From Anaerocolumna jejuensis DSM 15929 (GTDB lineage: Bacteria; Bacillota; Clostridia; Lachnospirales; Lachnospiraceae), in NCBI RefSeq assembly GCF_900142215.1, contig NZ_FRAC01000015.1:62001-126000 (forward strand): 64,000 nt of DNA. Reading direction: 5' to 3'. The translations under genes and the position numbers were made by a program. This document shows positions 36,178 through 45,249 of this stretch, piece by piece; positions within the stretch are counted from its first letter, which is position 1; each line of letters starts with the position of its first letter. The notes beneath the pieces were generated by a model. It was not told the origin of the DNA. It worked only from the letters and a program-made list of their open reading frames with translations, and searched no databases.

Positions 36178-37992
36178 ATGAAGTCGAATCTTTCTAACAA
36201 AGGGAACAATAAACATTATAAAAATGCTGGAACATCAAATACAGCTATTCAACTTTTTCCGATTATATTCATTATCGCTATTCTGCCTCTAATAATACGC
36301 TCTTATGAATATAATCCCAAATTAAACCAATACCCTTGGTTTAGTGATATTACTGAATATATGGATACTTTTTTGTATTATAAGCAAATCTTCTTTATAA
36401 TAACTTGTACAATTATGCTTCTGGCAATAATATACAAGTTTTTCACTAATAACCGAAAGTTACAATTTTCTGCTATCCTATACCCTATGTTTATTTACGG
36501 ATTGCTTGCATTTCTATCAACTTTATTTTCCAAGCATCCTTCCTATGGATTTAGCGGTTCCTTTGAGCAATTTGAGTCGGTTTTTGTGCTACTTGGTTAT
36601 GTGATTGTTTTAGCTTACACTTTTCTTTATATTAAAACAGAAAACGATTTAAAAAAAATCAATCACTATTTTTTAATTGGTATCATAGTACTTGGCATAC
36701 TTGGTCTATTTCAGGCATTTGGACATGACTTAATCAGAACAAATTTTATGAAGAAACTTTACATACCCAGTTCTGATTGGGGAAACCTAGACTCTATTAC
36801 CTTCAATTTTCCATTAAAAACCGCTTTTCTTACATTATATAACCCAAATTATGTAGGTGTATATACCTCCTTTGTCATTCCTATTCTCATAAGTCTTCTG
36901 ATTACGGAGAAAAATATAAAATACAGAATTACTTACGTATTTGCTCTACTATGTATGATAATTTCACTAATATCTTCTGGTTCTGCTGCAGGGTTACTCA
37001 GCTCCATAATTACCGTATTTGCTACAATTATTATATTCAGAAAAAAATTATTTAAACATAAAAAAATTGCGATTGGTATTACGCTTATATTATCCACTGC
37101 TGTATTATGTTTATTTTTCCTTAAATTTGATACTATAACATCAGCTGTTAACAGTAAATTTTCGTTAGTGAAATCTACATATAATATTTCTGACATTAAA
37201 ACCGATAAAGATTTGGAGCTCACATATAAAGGGAATAAACTTTTATTAAATTATACTTTTGATAATTCACAGATTGACTTAACATTGAAGGATTCCAATA
37301 ATAATACTCTTCCCTATCATACAGAGAGTATTTCATACCAGATGCAAATAGATGATGAACGCTATAAAAACATTACTATAACACCGGTTATGTACAATAA
37401 TGTTTTATGTATGAATCTAATAATAGAAGGGAAGGATTGGGTATTTACAAACCAGACAGGTGATGGTACCTTCTATTATTTAAATACAAAAGGGAAATTT
37501 GATAAAATGGTAACTGCTGACTCTGCAATATTTACTGGCTATGAAAAGCTTATATCTGGAAGAGGCTATATCTGGTCCAGATCAATACCATTATTAAAAA
37601 ATAACATCATTCTAGGTGGTGGTGCTGACAGTTTTGTATTCGAATTTCCACAGAATGATTACCTTAATTATTATAATTCAGGTTTTGAAGGGCAGACTTT
37701 GACAAAGCCTCATAGCTTATACTTACAGGTAGGAATACAGACAGGACTATTATCCCTTATCGCAATGCTTGTATTTTACATTATGTACTTTATATCAAGT
37801 ATTCGTTTATACCTCAAATGTAATTTTGATTCCTATTGGGAAAAGACCGGTGCTGCCTATTTCCTTGGTAGTATTTCTTATATGATTGTTTGTATTTCAA
37901 ATGATTCTACTGTTACAGTAGCTCCCGTTTTCTGGACTATTATAGGTATCGGAGTGGCCATCAACTATAAATTATCAAAAGGCTCCGTATAG
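36178..37992 (+). CDS. O-antigen ligase/polymerase-like membrane protein (Wzy/WaaL)
   Basis: A 604-residue polytopic protein with about ten hydrophobic helices. A large loop at ~335-460, beginning SDIKTDKDLELTY, is probably extracytoplasmic. A second segment (GRGYIWSRSIPLLKNN, then LGGGADSFVFEFPQND and KPHSLYLQVGIQTG) matches the conserved catalytic loop of O-antigen ligase family (PF04932) proteins. AAGGAG precedes ATG 36178. It is transcribed opposite to the main operon. It could polymerise repeat units, or ligate the finished glycan to a lipid or protein. With two ABC exporters nearby, a ligase role is as likely as a Wzy role. Confidence 0.82.
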   Translation: MKSNLSNKGNNKHYKNAGTSNTAIQLFPIIFIIAILPLIIRSYEYNPKLNQYPWFSDITEYMDTFLYYKQIFFIITCTIMLLAIIYKFFTNNRKLQFSAILYPMFIYGLLAFLSTLFSKHPSYGFSGSFEQFESVFVLLGYVIVLAYTFLYIKTENDLKKINHYFLIGIIVLGILGLFQAFGHDLIRTNFMKKLYIPSSDWGNLDSITFNFPLKTAFLTLYNPNYVGVYTSFVIPILISLLITEKNIKYRITYVFALLCMIISLISSGSAAGLLSSIITVFATIIIFRKKLFKHKKIAIGITLILSTAVLCLFFLKFDTITSAVNSKFSLVKSTYNISDIKTDKDLELTYKGNKLLLNYTFDNSQIDLTLKDSNNNTLPYHTESISYQMQIDDERYKNITITPVMYNNVLCMNLIIEGKDWVFTNQTGDGTFYYLNTKGKFDKMVTADSAIFTGYEKLISGRGYIWSRSIPLLKNNIILGGGADSFVFEFPQNDYLNYYNSGFEGQTLTKPHSLYLQVGIQTGLLSLIAMLVFYIMYFISSIRLYLKCNFDSYWEKTGAAYFLGSISYMIVCISNDSTVTVAPVFWTIIGIGVAINYKLSKGSV

Positions 37993-38047
37993 GTGCGGAA
38001 ATTAAACTGGTGTGAAAACCCATATTCATTAATTTATACTCATAACA

Positions 38048-38081
38048 AAATCCCGCTGTTGTATCCAGCGGGATTTTTTAT
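38048..38081 (+). terminator. Terminator after O-antigen ligase-like gene
   Basis: AAATCCCGCTG and CAGCGGGATTT form an 11-bp stem around a 7-nt loop, followed by TTTTA. It lies 55 bp after the stop of the ligase-like gene. Confidence 0.85.
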
Positions 38082-38182
38082 ATCGAATAGAATTTATATA
38101 AAATTAACTTATAAGAATTTGATTTTTCCGCACGATTATATAAAATCCCTGTTCACAGTTAGTGCGAGATTCTGAGAATGAA

Positions 38183-38227
38183 ATCTCCAAAGTAGATTTG
38201 GTTATTTGCCTTATCTACTTTGGAGAT
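38183..38227. terminator. 15-bp perfect hairpin between converging units
   Basis: ATCTCCAAAGTAGAT and its exact complement enclose a 15-nt loop. The U-tract is weak on both sides. It sits between the plus-strand ligase gene and the end of the minus-strand exporter operon, so it may be a bidirectional terminator or a transcript-stabilising stem. Confidence 0.5.
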
Positions 38228-38294
38228 ATCATATCCGAATCCCTCCCCATTTACATTAACTATTCCTATCAATTCTGTTTAGCTTAAGCAACCA

Positions 38295-39029
38295 CTAACT
38301 CGTCTTTTCCTCATATATCTTACTTACATCCCCAATATCTCCGGATGCTATAATCTCTCCCTTTTCCAAAAGTATTGCCTTATTGCATATCTTCTGAACC
38401 TGGGCCAAAGAATGTGATACAAAAAGTACAGTAACTCCCTTATCAAACATAGATTGAATCTTTTTCTCACATTTCTTCTTAAACTTAGCATCTCCAACTG
38501 ATAAAACTTCATCCAATATCAGTACATCAGGTTCTACGATAGTTGCTATAGCAAAGCCTAATCTGGATTTCATACCGGAGGAATAATTCTTAAGGGGTAC
38601 ATCGATAAATTTACCAAGCTCGGAAAATTCTATTATTTCATTATATTTCTCAGCTATAAAATCCCTTGGATATCCCAGAACCGCACCATAAAGATAGATA
38701 TTCTCCGCACCGGTGTATTCCGGCTCAAATCCTGCTCCTAATTCCAGCAAAGGGGCAATCTTACCCTTTACAGTAAGAGTGCCTTCTGTGGGCTTTAACA
38801 CACCGGCAATAATCTTAAGGAGTGTACTCTTTCCTGCTCCGTTCAAACCAAGTATCCCCAGACGGTCTCCTTTTTCAACCGTCAGGTTGATATCCCTCAG
38901 TGCCCAGAACTCTGTATACTTTAATTGACGCTTTACAAACTTAATAAAATATTCTTTCAGGTTATCTACCTTCTGAGAAGCCAGATTAAACCGCATACTT
39001 ACATTATTAACTTCTACTGCTGTTTTCAT
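38295..39029 (-). CDS. Surface-polymer ABC exporter, ATPase (TagH-like)
   Basis: A 244-residue ATPase with Walker A GILGLNGAGKSTLLK, signature KNYSSGMKSRLGF and Walker B VLILDEVLSVGDAKF. It lacks the C-terminal carbohydrate-binding domain seen in the first exporter's ATPase, so it should not be selective for a capped chain. Walker A and the PTEGTLTVKG region fit the TagH/RfbE type. AAAGGAG precedes ATG 39029. It pairs with the permease 20 bp upstream. Last gene of the second surface-polymer operon. Confidence 0.92.
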   Translation of the reverse strand: MKTAVEVNNVSMRFNLASQKVDNLKEYFIKFVKRQLKYTEFWALRDINLTVEKGDRLGILGLNGAGKSTLLKIIAGVLKPTEGTLTVKGKIAPLLELGAGFEPEYTGAENIYLYGAVLGYPRDFIAEKYNEIIEFSELGKFIDVPLKNYSSGMKSRLGFAIATIVEPDVLILDEVLSVGDAKFKKKCEKKIQSMFDKGVTVLFVSHSLAQVQKICNKAILLEKGEIIASGDIGDVSKIYEEKTS

Positions 39030-39049
39030 GTCGAACTCCTTTCCAGATA

Positions 39050-39829
39050 TTATACATGCAATATGAACTCATCCTGTTTCTTATAGAAGATAATTAATCC
39101 GAAAATTAAAAATCCAATACTGAATAAAGCGGATAATTTCAATGCTCTCATATCCAAAGGCTGACCAAAAATAGCATTTCGGAAGTTAACAATTACGTTA
39201 TAGAGAGGATTAATTTCTAACAGCCAGCCATATCCGTTCTCAATAATTCTTTCTACCGGATAAAAGATAGCTGATGTGTACATGATTAACATTAATGCTA
39301 CGGACCAAATATATTCCAGATCTCTGAAAAATACTGAAAATGTGGCAAGAATCAATCCGATTCCATAACACATTACTGGCAGCATTATTAAAGGTATAAT
39401 TGCCTCAAACAGATAAAGCGTGGGTCTGACATTGAGTACAATTCCTACTCCAACCAGTACGATCAAGGATATCAGGAAAGTAATGTAGTCACTTAATACA
39501 CTGGAAAGCGGATACATATACTTTGGTACATATACTTTCTTAATCATGCTGCTATGGGAGCGGATCGATTTCATGGATACTTTTGTACTATTGGAAAAGA
39601 ACGAATACATTAACCTTCCTGAAAGTATGTAGATAGGAAAGGTCGGGTCACTACTTCTGTGCAACAAGCTGCCGAATACAATAGTAAGTACTATCATAGT
39701 CAGTAATGGCTCAATTAATGTCCACAAAATTCCCAGGTAGGAATGTCTGTATTTTAAGGTTACTCCCTTTTTTACCAGTTCACCTAATAAAAAACGATAT
39801 TTTTTAAAATTACTAAAATGTTTTTTCAA
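39050..39829 (-). CDS. Surface-polymer ABC exporter, permease (TagG-like)
   Basis: A 259-residue ABC-2 permease with six membrane helices. LVKKGVTLKYRHSYLGILW, PLLTMIVLTIVFGS and VKKVYVPKYMYPLSSVLSD match polysaccharide or teichoic-acid exporters. The likely start codon is TTG (39829), with AAGGTG about 5 nt upstream. Its neighbours encode CDP-glycerol and pyruvyl transferase functions, which suggests a teichoic-acid-like or pyruvylated polymer. Confidence 0.9.
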   Translation of the reverse strand: MKKHFSNFKKYRFLLGELVKKGVTLKYRHSYLGILWTLIEPLLTMIVLTIVFGSLLHRSSDPTFPIYILSGRLMYSFFSNSTKVSMKSIRSHSSMIKKVYVPKYMYPLSSVLSDYITFLISLIVLVGVGIVLNVRPTLYLFEAIIPLIMLPVMCYGIGLILATFSVFFRDLEYIWSVALMLIMYTSAIFYPVERIIENGYGWLLEINPLYNVIVNFRNAIFGQPLDMRALKLSALFSIGFLIFGLIIFYKKQDEFILHV

Positions 39830-39898
39830 ATTAACACCTTGGCCTTTCGTAGAAAGTACTTACAGAATTTAATAAAGCTGCATAAGCAGTCGTACCTA

Positions 39899-42121
39899 TT
39901 ATTGTTTTAAATCATTACAGCTTTCCAACAACTGCTCAATAGGCTCTTTATCCAGCCTTCCAAAAAACTCCATGCGTTCCGGTTTATATGGATTGGGTTT
40001 CTTATGATTCTTACGGAAGGCGTCTCTGATATTGCTTTCCTTAAAGCGGAAATTGTCTTTTATTCCATTCCAGAGAGCTTCGCCTCTCTCGTTATTTACA
40101 AGTAAAAGGCTTGCTCCTTTATTATCATACATGGATGGATCAATATCTTTTATTCCCCAGAAATCTCCCATGGTTATATCCCCGACACGGTTTTTGTGGG
40201 TAAAACCGCACTTGCTGCAGCAAGGTCTGGAAATATAATCTTTGGTAAACGACCGATAGTAATCATTTTTTCTGGTATTCACTGTTATGGATTTGCCGCT
40301 GGCAAATTCAATAACCATACTGGCATCGGTGCTCAGCCAGCCTTTGCTCTTATTACGAAACTGCAAATTCGTAACCTTTGAACCGTGCTTCTTATTCAGG
40401 TAATCGATATATTGACGATATACCTTCGGAGACGGTGATGCATGGCATAAGATTTCACTGATAAACAAATTTTCATAGTCCTTCTTAAGATAGGAACGAA
40501 GACCGGCACATTCACAGGGGAGGCCCGAGTACAGAACTGTCCTTCCTTCTGCTAAAAGTTTTTTTATCTTAGGAAACATGCCTTCGAAATCACTCTTAAC
40601 ATATTTTGAACCTAAGAATGGTTTAACATCCTCCATGGTATATGCAATATCAGATATGGCATTCATATCTTCATCATATCTGACACCAACAACTGCACCT
40701 TTCTTTTCTTCTATTACATATCTGGCTGCTTCCGGAAATATAGCCCCTGAAGACGAACCAAGGCGCACCTCTTCCTCCTTGTTTATTGCACAATAAACCT
40801 TAGGAAAGGACTTTTCATAGGAAATAATATGCTCATGTTTACGGATACAAGCTCTACTGCATGCACCGCAGTTAATGCATTTTTCATCTGCTACCGGATA
40901 CATAAATCCTTCCTTGTCCGGCACCATTGTAATAGCACCAACAGGACAAATTTCTTTGCAGGCTCTGCAGCCATAACAGTCCATCTTACTAATGTCGGTA
41001 GGACATTGTACTTTTGTCTGGATGTTATTGTTATTCAGTGCATCAATTAAAAATGAAAGTGAGAATTCTCTTAATTCCAATATTCTTTTCCTTAGCTTCT
41101 CCGGTTCCAGAATCTTAAATTGTTCAAAATCCTTAAATTCTTCCTTGCTGTAAAGCAAGTGAGAATCTAATTCCAGGGATGCAAGCAAGTCTACTGTTCT
41201 GCTTCCGGTATTTGAATGAAGCATGGAAACAAATGGTGTTTCGTAGATAATGGAAAACACCGTGCCATGAAAGGAATTTGTTATAACATATTCCGCATTT
41301 TCGATTAAACCGAGAAAATCTCCCGGTGCACTGGTATAACAACTGCCTATTTCATTTCTAAACAGTTTACCCGGTCTTCTCTGTATGATGGGAAGTCCGG
41401 TTGCAGTAGATACTCTATTGGCGAAAGCAATTACCTCAGGATTATGTTCCATCATATAAACAAAAATATACTTTTCCTTCATAGAAGGAACTGTTTTTAT
41501 GACCTCATAATCTTCTTTTGGCAATAGAAGGGTAGGATCCAATACAACATCCACCGGTCGGCCGGCAAGCTCTTTCACCGCTTTCACCGCACTCTTCTCT
41601 CTTACCGATATTGAGGTAAAGCTTTTTAAGCTATTACGAATCCTATCATGATAGATAGGAAGAAGATAATCTTTTCCTATACTGGCTGCATAGGATATTT
41701 TTATCTTTCCAGAATTAACAAAATCTAAAAAGTAGGCTGGATCAAAACCGCCTATATGCTCGCTATTCCATACCTGATCACTGCCTACAATGTAAGCATC
41801 CAGATCTAATGATGCATCCGCAAGCTCCTGATAATCTGTATAATCTCCAACCAAATCAAATTGTTTTTGGATAAAATGCGTGTAATTCTTAAATCTTTGC
41901 AGACTTCTGGGATTGTCATGCTTAAGCTTTAATTCTGCAAGCCTCTTCCTGATACCTTCCTTTCCCTTTAAAGGATTATATAAATCATCAATAATAGGGG
42001 GATGATAATTAACCACGTATGCATCTATATGATTATTTTTAAGCACCCTTTGTAAAGCCCATGTCTGAAGACTTGCTCCAAAATTATGGGCGCTGTGAAA
42101 TGTAATGACACCAGCCTTCAC
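39899..42121 (-). CDS. Pyruvyltransferase-ferredoxin-F420 dehydrogenase-like fusion
   Basis: A 740-residue fusion. Residues ~1-330 fit polysaccharide pyruvyl transferase: AGVITFHSAHNFGASLQTWA, then YIVGSDQVWN and TNSFHGTVFSIIY. Residues ~370-425 hold two ferredoxin-type 4Fe-4S clusters (CYGCRACKEICPVGAI; CINCGACSRAC). Residues ~430-740 match the coenzyme F420 hydrogenase/dehydrogenase beta-subunit family: RLGSSSGAIFPEAARYVIEE, LYSGLPCECAGLRSYL and GDITMGDFWGI. The start is GTG, behind a strong AAAGGAGG, and shares one base with the stop of the upstream gene. It probably decorates the polymer with pyruvate or a reduced group. The redox half's substrate is unknown; true F420 use is doubtful in this host. 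Confidence 0.85.
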   Translation of the reverse strand: MKAGVITFHSAHNFGASLQTWALQRVLKNNHIDAYVVNYHPPIIDDLYNPLKGKEGIRKRLAELKLKHDNPRSLQRFKNYTHFIQKQFDLVGDYTDYQELADASLDLDAYIVGSDQVWNSEHIGGFDPAYFLDFVNSGKIKISYAASIGKDYLLPIYHDRIRNSLKSFTSISVREKSAVKAVKELAGRPVDVVLDPTLLLPKEDYEVIKTVPSMKEKYIFVYMMEHNPEVIAFANRVSTATGLPIIQRRPGKLFRNEIGSCYTSAPGDFLGLIENAEYVITNSFHGTVFSIIYETPFVSMLHSNTGSRTVDLLASLELDSHLLYSKEEFKDFEQFKILEPEKLRKRILELREFSLSFLIDALNNNNIQTKVQCPTDISKMDCYGCRACKEICPVGAITMVPDKEGFMYPVADEKCINCGACSRACIRKHEHIISYEKSFPKVYCAINKEEEVRLGSSSGAIFPEAARYVIEEKKGAVVGVRYDEDMNAISDIAYTMEDVKPFLGSKYVKSDFEGMFPKIKKLLAEGRTVLYSGLPCECAGLRSYLKKDYENLFISEILCHASPSPKVYRQYIDYLNKKHGSKVTNLQFRNKSKGWLSTDASMVIEFASGKSITVNTRKNDYYRSFTKDYISRPCCSKCGFTHKNRVGDITMGDFWGIKDIDPSMYDNKGASLLLVNNERGEALWNGIKDNFRFKESNIRDAFRKNHKKPNPYKPERMEFFGRLDKEPIEQLLESCNDLKQ

Positions 42122-45063
42122 TATTTTGCCTCCTTTAGCAGCATTTCAAGATGAATTGGTGATTCCTCTGATACTATAACATTTACTTTATTTCTCAATT
42201 CTTCCACGCTTTTAAGTTTATTCATGGAAGACGGAATAACAACTGTTGTGTAATTGCCCAGGTGTTTTAGAGCATACTCCACGTTTTTGCGGTACTTCTT
42301 ATTTTTCTGATATTTCAATTCGTCAAAATCAGAAAAATAATATATCTTCCTGTTAGCAAGAAGTTCAAACTGATGAAGCAATAGCAAATCCATACCGGAA
42401 TAATTAATTACCGTATCAAAGCTGATATTCCCATAATTCTTGAGATTCTCTCTCTTAACCAAGCTTGCTAATTTTCTTCTTGTAAATTTTGTTTCAATCC
42501 CAAATCTGAAAGTCATTGCAAAGGCTGCATATTCCAGGAAAGTATTATTCCTTCCTGTTGACAAAGGAATATATCCGATGTTTTTATGAAGCAGGGATAA
42601 GTTTCTGGAGTGCTTCTTTAACGCACCGGCTTTGAAATTTAAATAAATATGACTGTTTTCATCCTTATGCTTGTTAAGGTCATTTATGAACTGCAGATTT
42701 TCTCTTGTATCACGCAGGTTTTTTATATTTATCAGAGTATTTGTTCTTTTGTTTTTTGAATAATCTTCCGTTAAAAGTCCTGATTCCTGATTTAAAAACA
42801 TGGTATCGCATACCTTTTTGGCACAATCAGCTGAATCCAGACTGCAGAATCTTTCGTAAAACTTAGGATACTCATGCTCTTCCTTATTGATTTCCTTTAC
42901 AAGCTCTTTCACTGTATCGACCTTTGGTAAATCCATCTCATCTAGACCGATATAGATTCCTCTGTCACCTAAATATTCTTCCCTGTCATAGGTAAACAGG
43001 ATAATCTTCTTACCCGAAACCGCATAGTCGAACATAATGCTGGAATAATCGGTAATCAGCATATCACTGGCATTTAAGAAGTCATAGCTCTCATAAGCCC
43101 CGGGAAATTCCCTTACATGAAGAAGCTCTCTATAGTTAATTTCATTTTTTACAAATGGATGCAGCTTAACATACAATATCTGATTCGGTTTTAACTTCCG
43201 GTCAAGATAAGCCAGGTAGCCAAATATCTTAGAAACCTGTTCTTTATTTTGCTTCTTGTGTAAAAGTCCTCTCCAGGTGGGCATATACACAATAACCTGT
43301 TTATCTGTTAAAAAGCATTCTTTTCGTATCTGTTCCCTTCTCTCTGTACGATAAAAGCTTGAATTTCTGGGATATCCCGATAAGAGTACTTTTCCCTTAT
43401 ATGCTTCTTCCAGCATGTAATCTTCAAAGAAGACATTCTTTGAAAATTCGTTCTGATACAAAAGATAATCTGCTATATAAAAATTTCTCTGGACATTACC
43501 AAGACCGTACTCACGGTCTTGTACTATTCTACCCATGGCTTTTAACGGCGTACCATGCCAGGTATTCAAATATACCTGCTCCGGCCTCTTGATATAATAA
43601 GGCGGAAAACTGGTATCTGTTATTAAATATTTTGCCGAAGCCAGTGCCCTTAAATATTCATCTGAGTGAAGCTCTATAAACTTCACATAGTTGATGCCAT
43701 AGTTATAAAGCAGCTCCTCATAAGTATCAAACAGCTCCTTCTTAAGAACAAGATTAATACAATAATCCCTATATGCTCCGTGCTTGCATTCATATATCAT
43801 ATTAAAGATATTGCCCGCCAGGTCCTCGCCATGCTTGGACTCAAATAAAATATACTTTTCCCTGACAGGAAGCTTTTCAAAATACTTCGTATAGCGCATA
43901 TCAGCAGGCAGGTGGAATAATTTATAGATTTTAAGCTTTTTAATTTTATTTTTAATAAAGGTAATCTTTTTACGGCTTTTCTTAAATTTTGTCCACTTTT
44001 TTTGGAGGTTATGCCATTTGTCCTTGATTTTTTGAAGAATTCTTACTAGTCTGCCTGGCAAACGATCTCTCAGCGAAACATATCGGATAGCTTTTTTTCT
44101 GTCAACATAATGCTTCAGATGCTTCTTTAATGACTGAGAAGCAGTGTATTTAAGATAATGATTTCCCGGCCATTCAGGTATTTCCCTGTCCAGAAAATCC
44201 TGTGTAGCATTTATAATATCTATTTTTAAAGGCAGCTGCCCCTTTTTTTCATCAGAATAAAAAGACTCATAACGGTAAAAAAAATGCCTTATACAGACAT
44301 ATTCCAATTCTTCTCTAAAGGTATCATAGAGTTTATGCTCCTTCATAAATTGAAACAACAACCCAAAGGATTTCACAATGTCTTTTGTTGCTTCGGAAAA
44401 ACTATTCAGAAACCCGACCTGCGTTGTCTTTCTATAATTATATAGGGGTTCAGGAACAACACCAATGCTTTCTGCAATTGCCATTACTTCAAAAGCAAGT
44501 ACAAGATCCTCAAATCGGATACCTTCCGGAAATCTTATATCCTTTAACAGTTCTCTCTTAAATAGCTTGTCCCAGGGGAAAGGCGATGCATGCACCAGCT
44601 CAAATTTCCTCTCGGACATTTTATAATTCTGATTCATATAGAAGACCTTCATCTCTTTTTTCTGAAGCTCTTCCTTTCCTGGAACCTCATAAACATTATA
44701 CCTGGCACACAGAACCAAATCATTGTTATCTGTAATTGCTTTGGTATAAAGCTTTTCTGCCATATCAAGCTCTATAAAATCATCACTGTCTACGAACATA
44801 ATATATTCGCCGACCGCTCTGTCTAATCCATAATTACGGGCATGACTTACACCCCTGTTTTCCGTAGTGAATACTCGCACTTTAACGGGATACTTCTTTT
44901 CATATTTTTCTAAAATCTTGATGCTGTTATCAGGGCTGCCGTCATTGACCACTATAACCTCAATGTCCTCTAAGCTCTGATGGACCAGACTTTCCATACA
45001 AACTGTAAGGTATTTCTCTACATTGTAAACAGGTACAATGATGCTTACCTTAACTTCATTCAT
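42121..45063 (-). CDS. GT2-CDP-glycerol phosphotransferase-GT fusion
   Basis: A 980-residue protein with three modules. Residues ~1-300: a GT-A domain (KVSIIVPVYNVEKYLTVCM, then VVNDGSPDNS and FVDSDDF). Residues ~370-740: a TagB/TagF-type glycerophosphotransferase, with YILFESKHGEDLAGNIF, NTWHGTPLKAMG, VIVYMPTWRGLLHKK, LYVKLHP and ASDMLITDYSSIMFDYA. The HGT and DYSS motifs are the usual nucleotide/phosphate-binding ones. Residues ~750-980: a Rossmann-like half of a GT-B transferase (ENSHIYLNFKAGALKKHSRN, IGYIPLSTG). Basic linkers suggest membrane contact. A strong AGGAGGAG precedes ATG 45063. It likely builds a poly- or mono-(glycerol phosphate)-containing polymer. Confidence 0.85.
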   Translation of the reverse strand: MNEVKVSIIVPVYNVEKYLTVCMESLVHQSLEDIEVIVVNDGSPDNSIKILEKYEKKYPVKVRVFTTENRGVSHARNYGLDRAVGEYIMFVDSDDFIELDMAEKLYTKAITDNNDLVLCARYNVYEVPGKEELQKKEMKVFYMNQNYKMSERKFELVHASPFPWDKLFKRELLKDIRFPEGIRFEDLVLAFEVMAIAESIGVVPEPLYNYRKTTQVGFLNSFSEATKDIVKSFGLLFQFMKEHKLYDTFREELEYVCIRHFFYRYESFYSDEKKGQLPLKIDIINATQDFLDREIPEWPGNHYLKYTASQSLKKHLKHYVDRKKAIRYVSLRDRLPGRLVRILQKIKDKWHNLQKKWTKFKKSRKKITFIKNKIKKLKIYKLFHLPADMRYTKYFEKLPVREKYILFESKHGEDLAGNIFNMIYECKHGAYRDYCINLVLKKELFDTYEELLYNYGINYVKFIELHSDEYLRALASAKYLITDTSFPPYYIKRPEQVYLNTWHGTPLKAMGRIVQDREYGLGNVQRNFYIADYLLYQNEFSKNVFFEDYMLEEAYKGKVLLSGYPRNSSFYRTERREQIRKECFLTDKQVIVYMPTWRGLLHKKQNKEQVSKIFGYLAYLDRKLKPNQILYVKLHPFVKNEINYRELLHVREFPGAYESYDFLNASDMLITDYSSIMFDYAVSGKKIILFTYDREEYLGDRGIYIGLDEMDLPKVDTVKELVKEINKEEHEYPKFYERFCSLDSADCAKKVCDTMFLNQESGLLTEDYSKNKRTNTLINIKNLRDTRENLQFINDLNKHKDENSHIYLNFKAGALKKHSRNLSLLHKNIGYIPLSTGRNNTFLEYAAFAMTFRFGIETKFTRRKLASLVKRENLKNYGNISFDTVINYSGMDLLLLHQFELLANRKIYYFSDFDELKYQKNKKYRKNVEYALKHLGNYTTVVIPSSMNKLKSVEELRNKVNVIVSEESPIHLEMLLKEAK

Positions 45064-45177
45064 TTCTAAACTCCTCCTAAGGGTCTAATTGCCACTAAAT
45101 TGGATTTTATCATAGAAAATGGGAGAATGCAATAATTATTAAGGATTCTTAAGGAACTGGCTGATATGATAATGTAT

Positions 45178-45214
45178 AAAAAAAGAACCAGAGAAGCCTG
45201 GACTTCTCTGATTC
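45178..45214 (-). terminator. Strong terminator of S-layer-like gene
   Basis: On the minus strand, a 12-bp stem (GAATCAGAGAAG with CTTCTCTGGTTC, one G-T pair) around a 6-nt loop is followed by seven Ts. It lies 36 bp past the stop codon. Confidence 0.9.
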
Positions 45215-45249
45215 TTTTATTATATCAAAATCAATTAAGCACTAAAATT

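Noticed and set aside
38183..38227. Small RNA or tRNA fragment
   Set aside because: A single hairpin without conserved tRNA blocks; placement between converging genes fits termination better.
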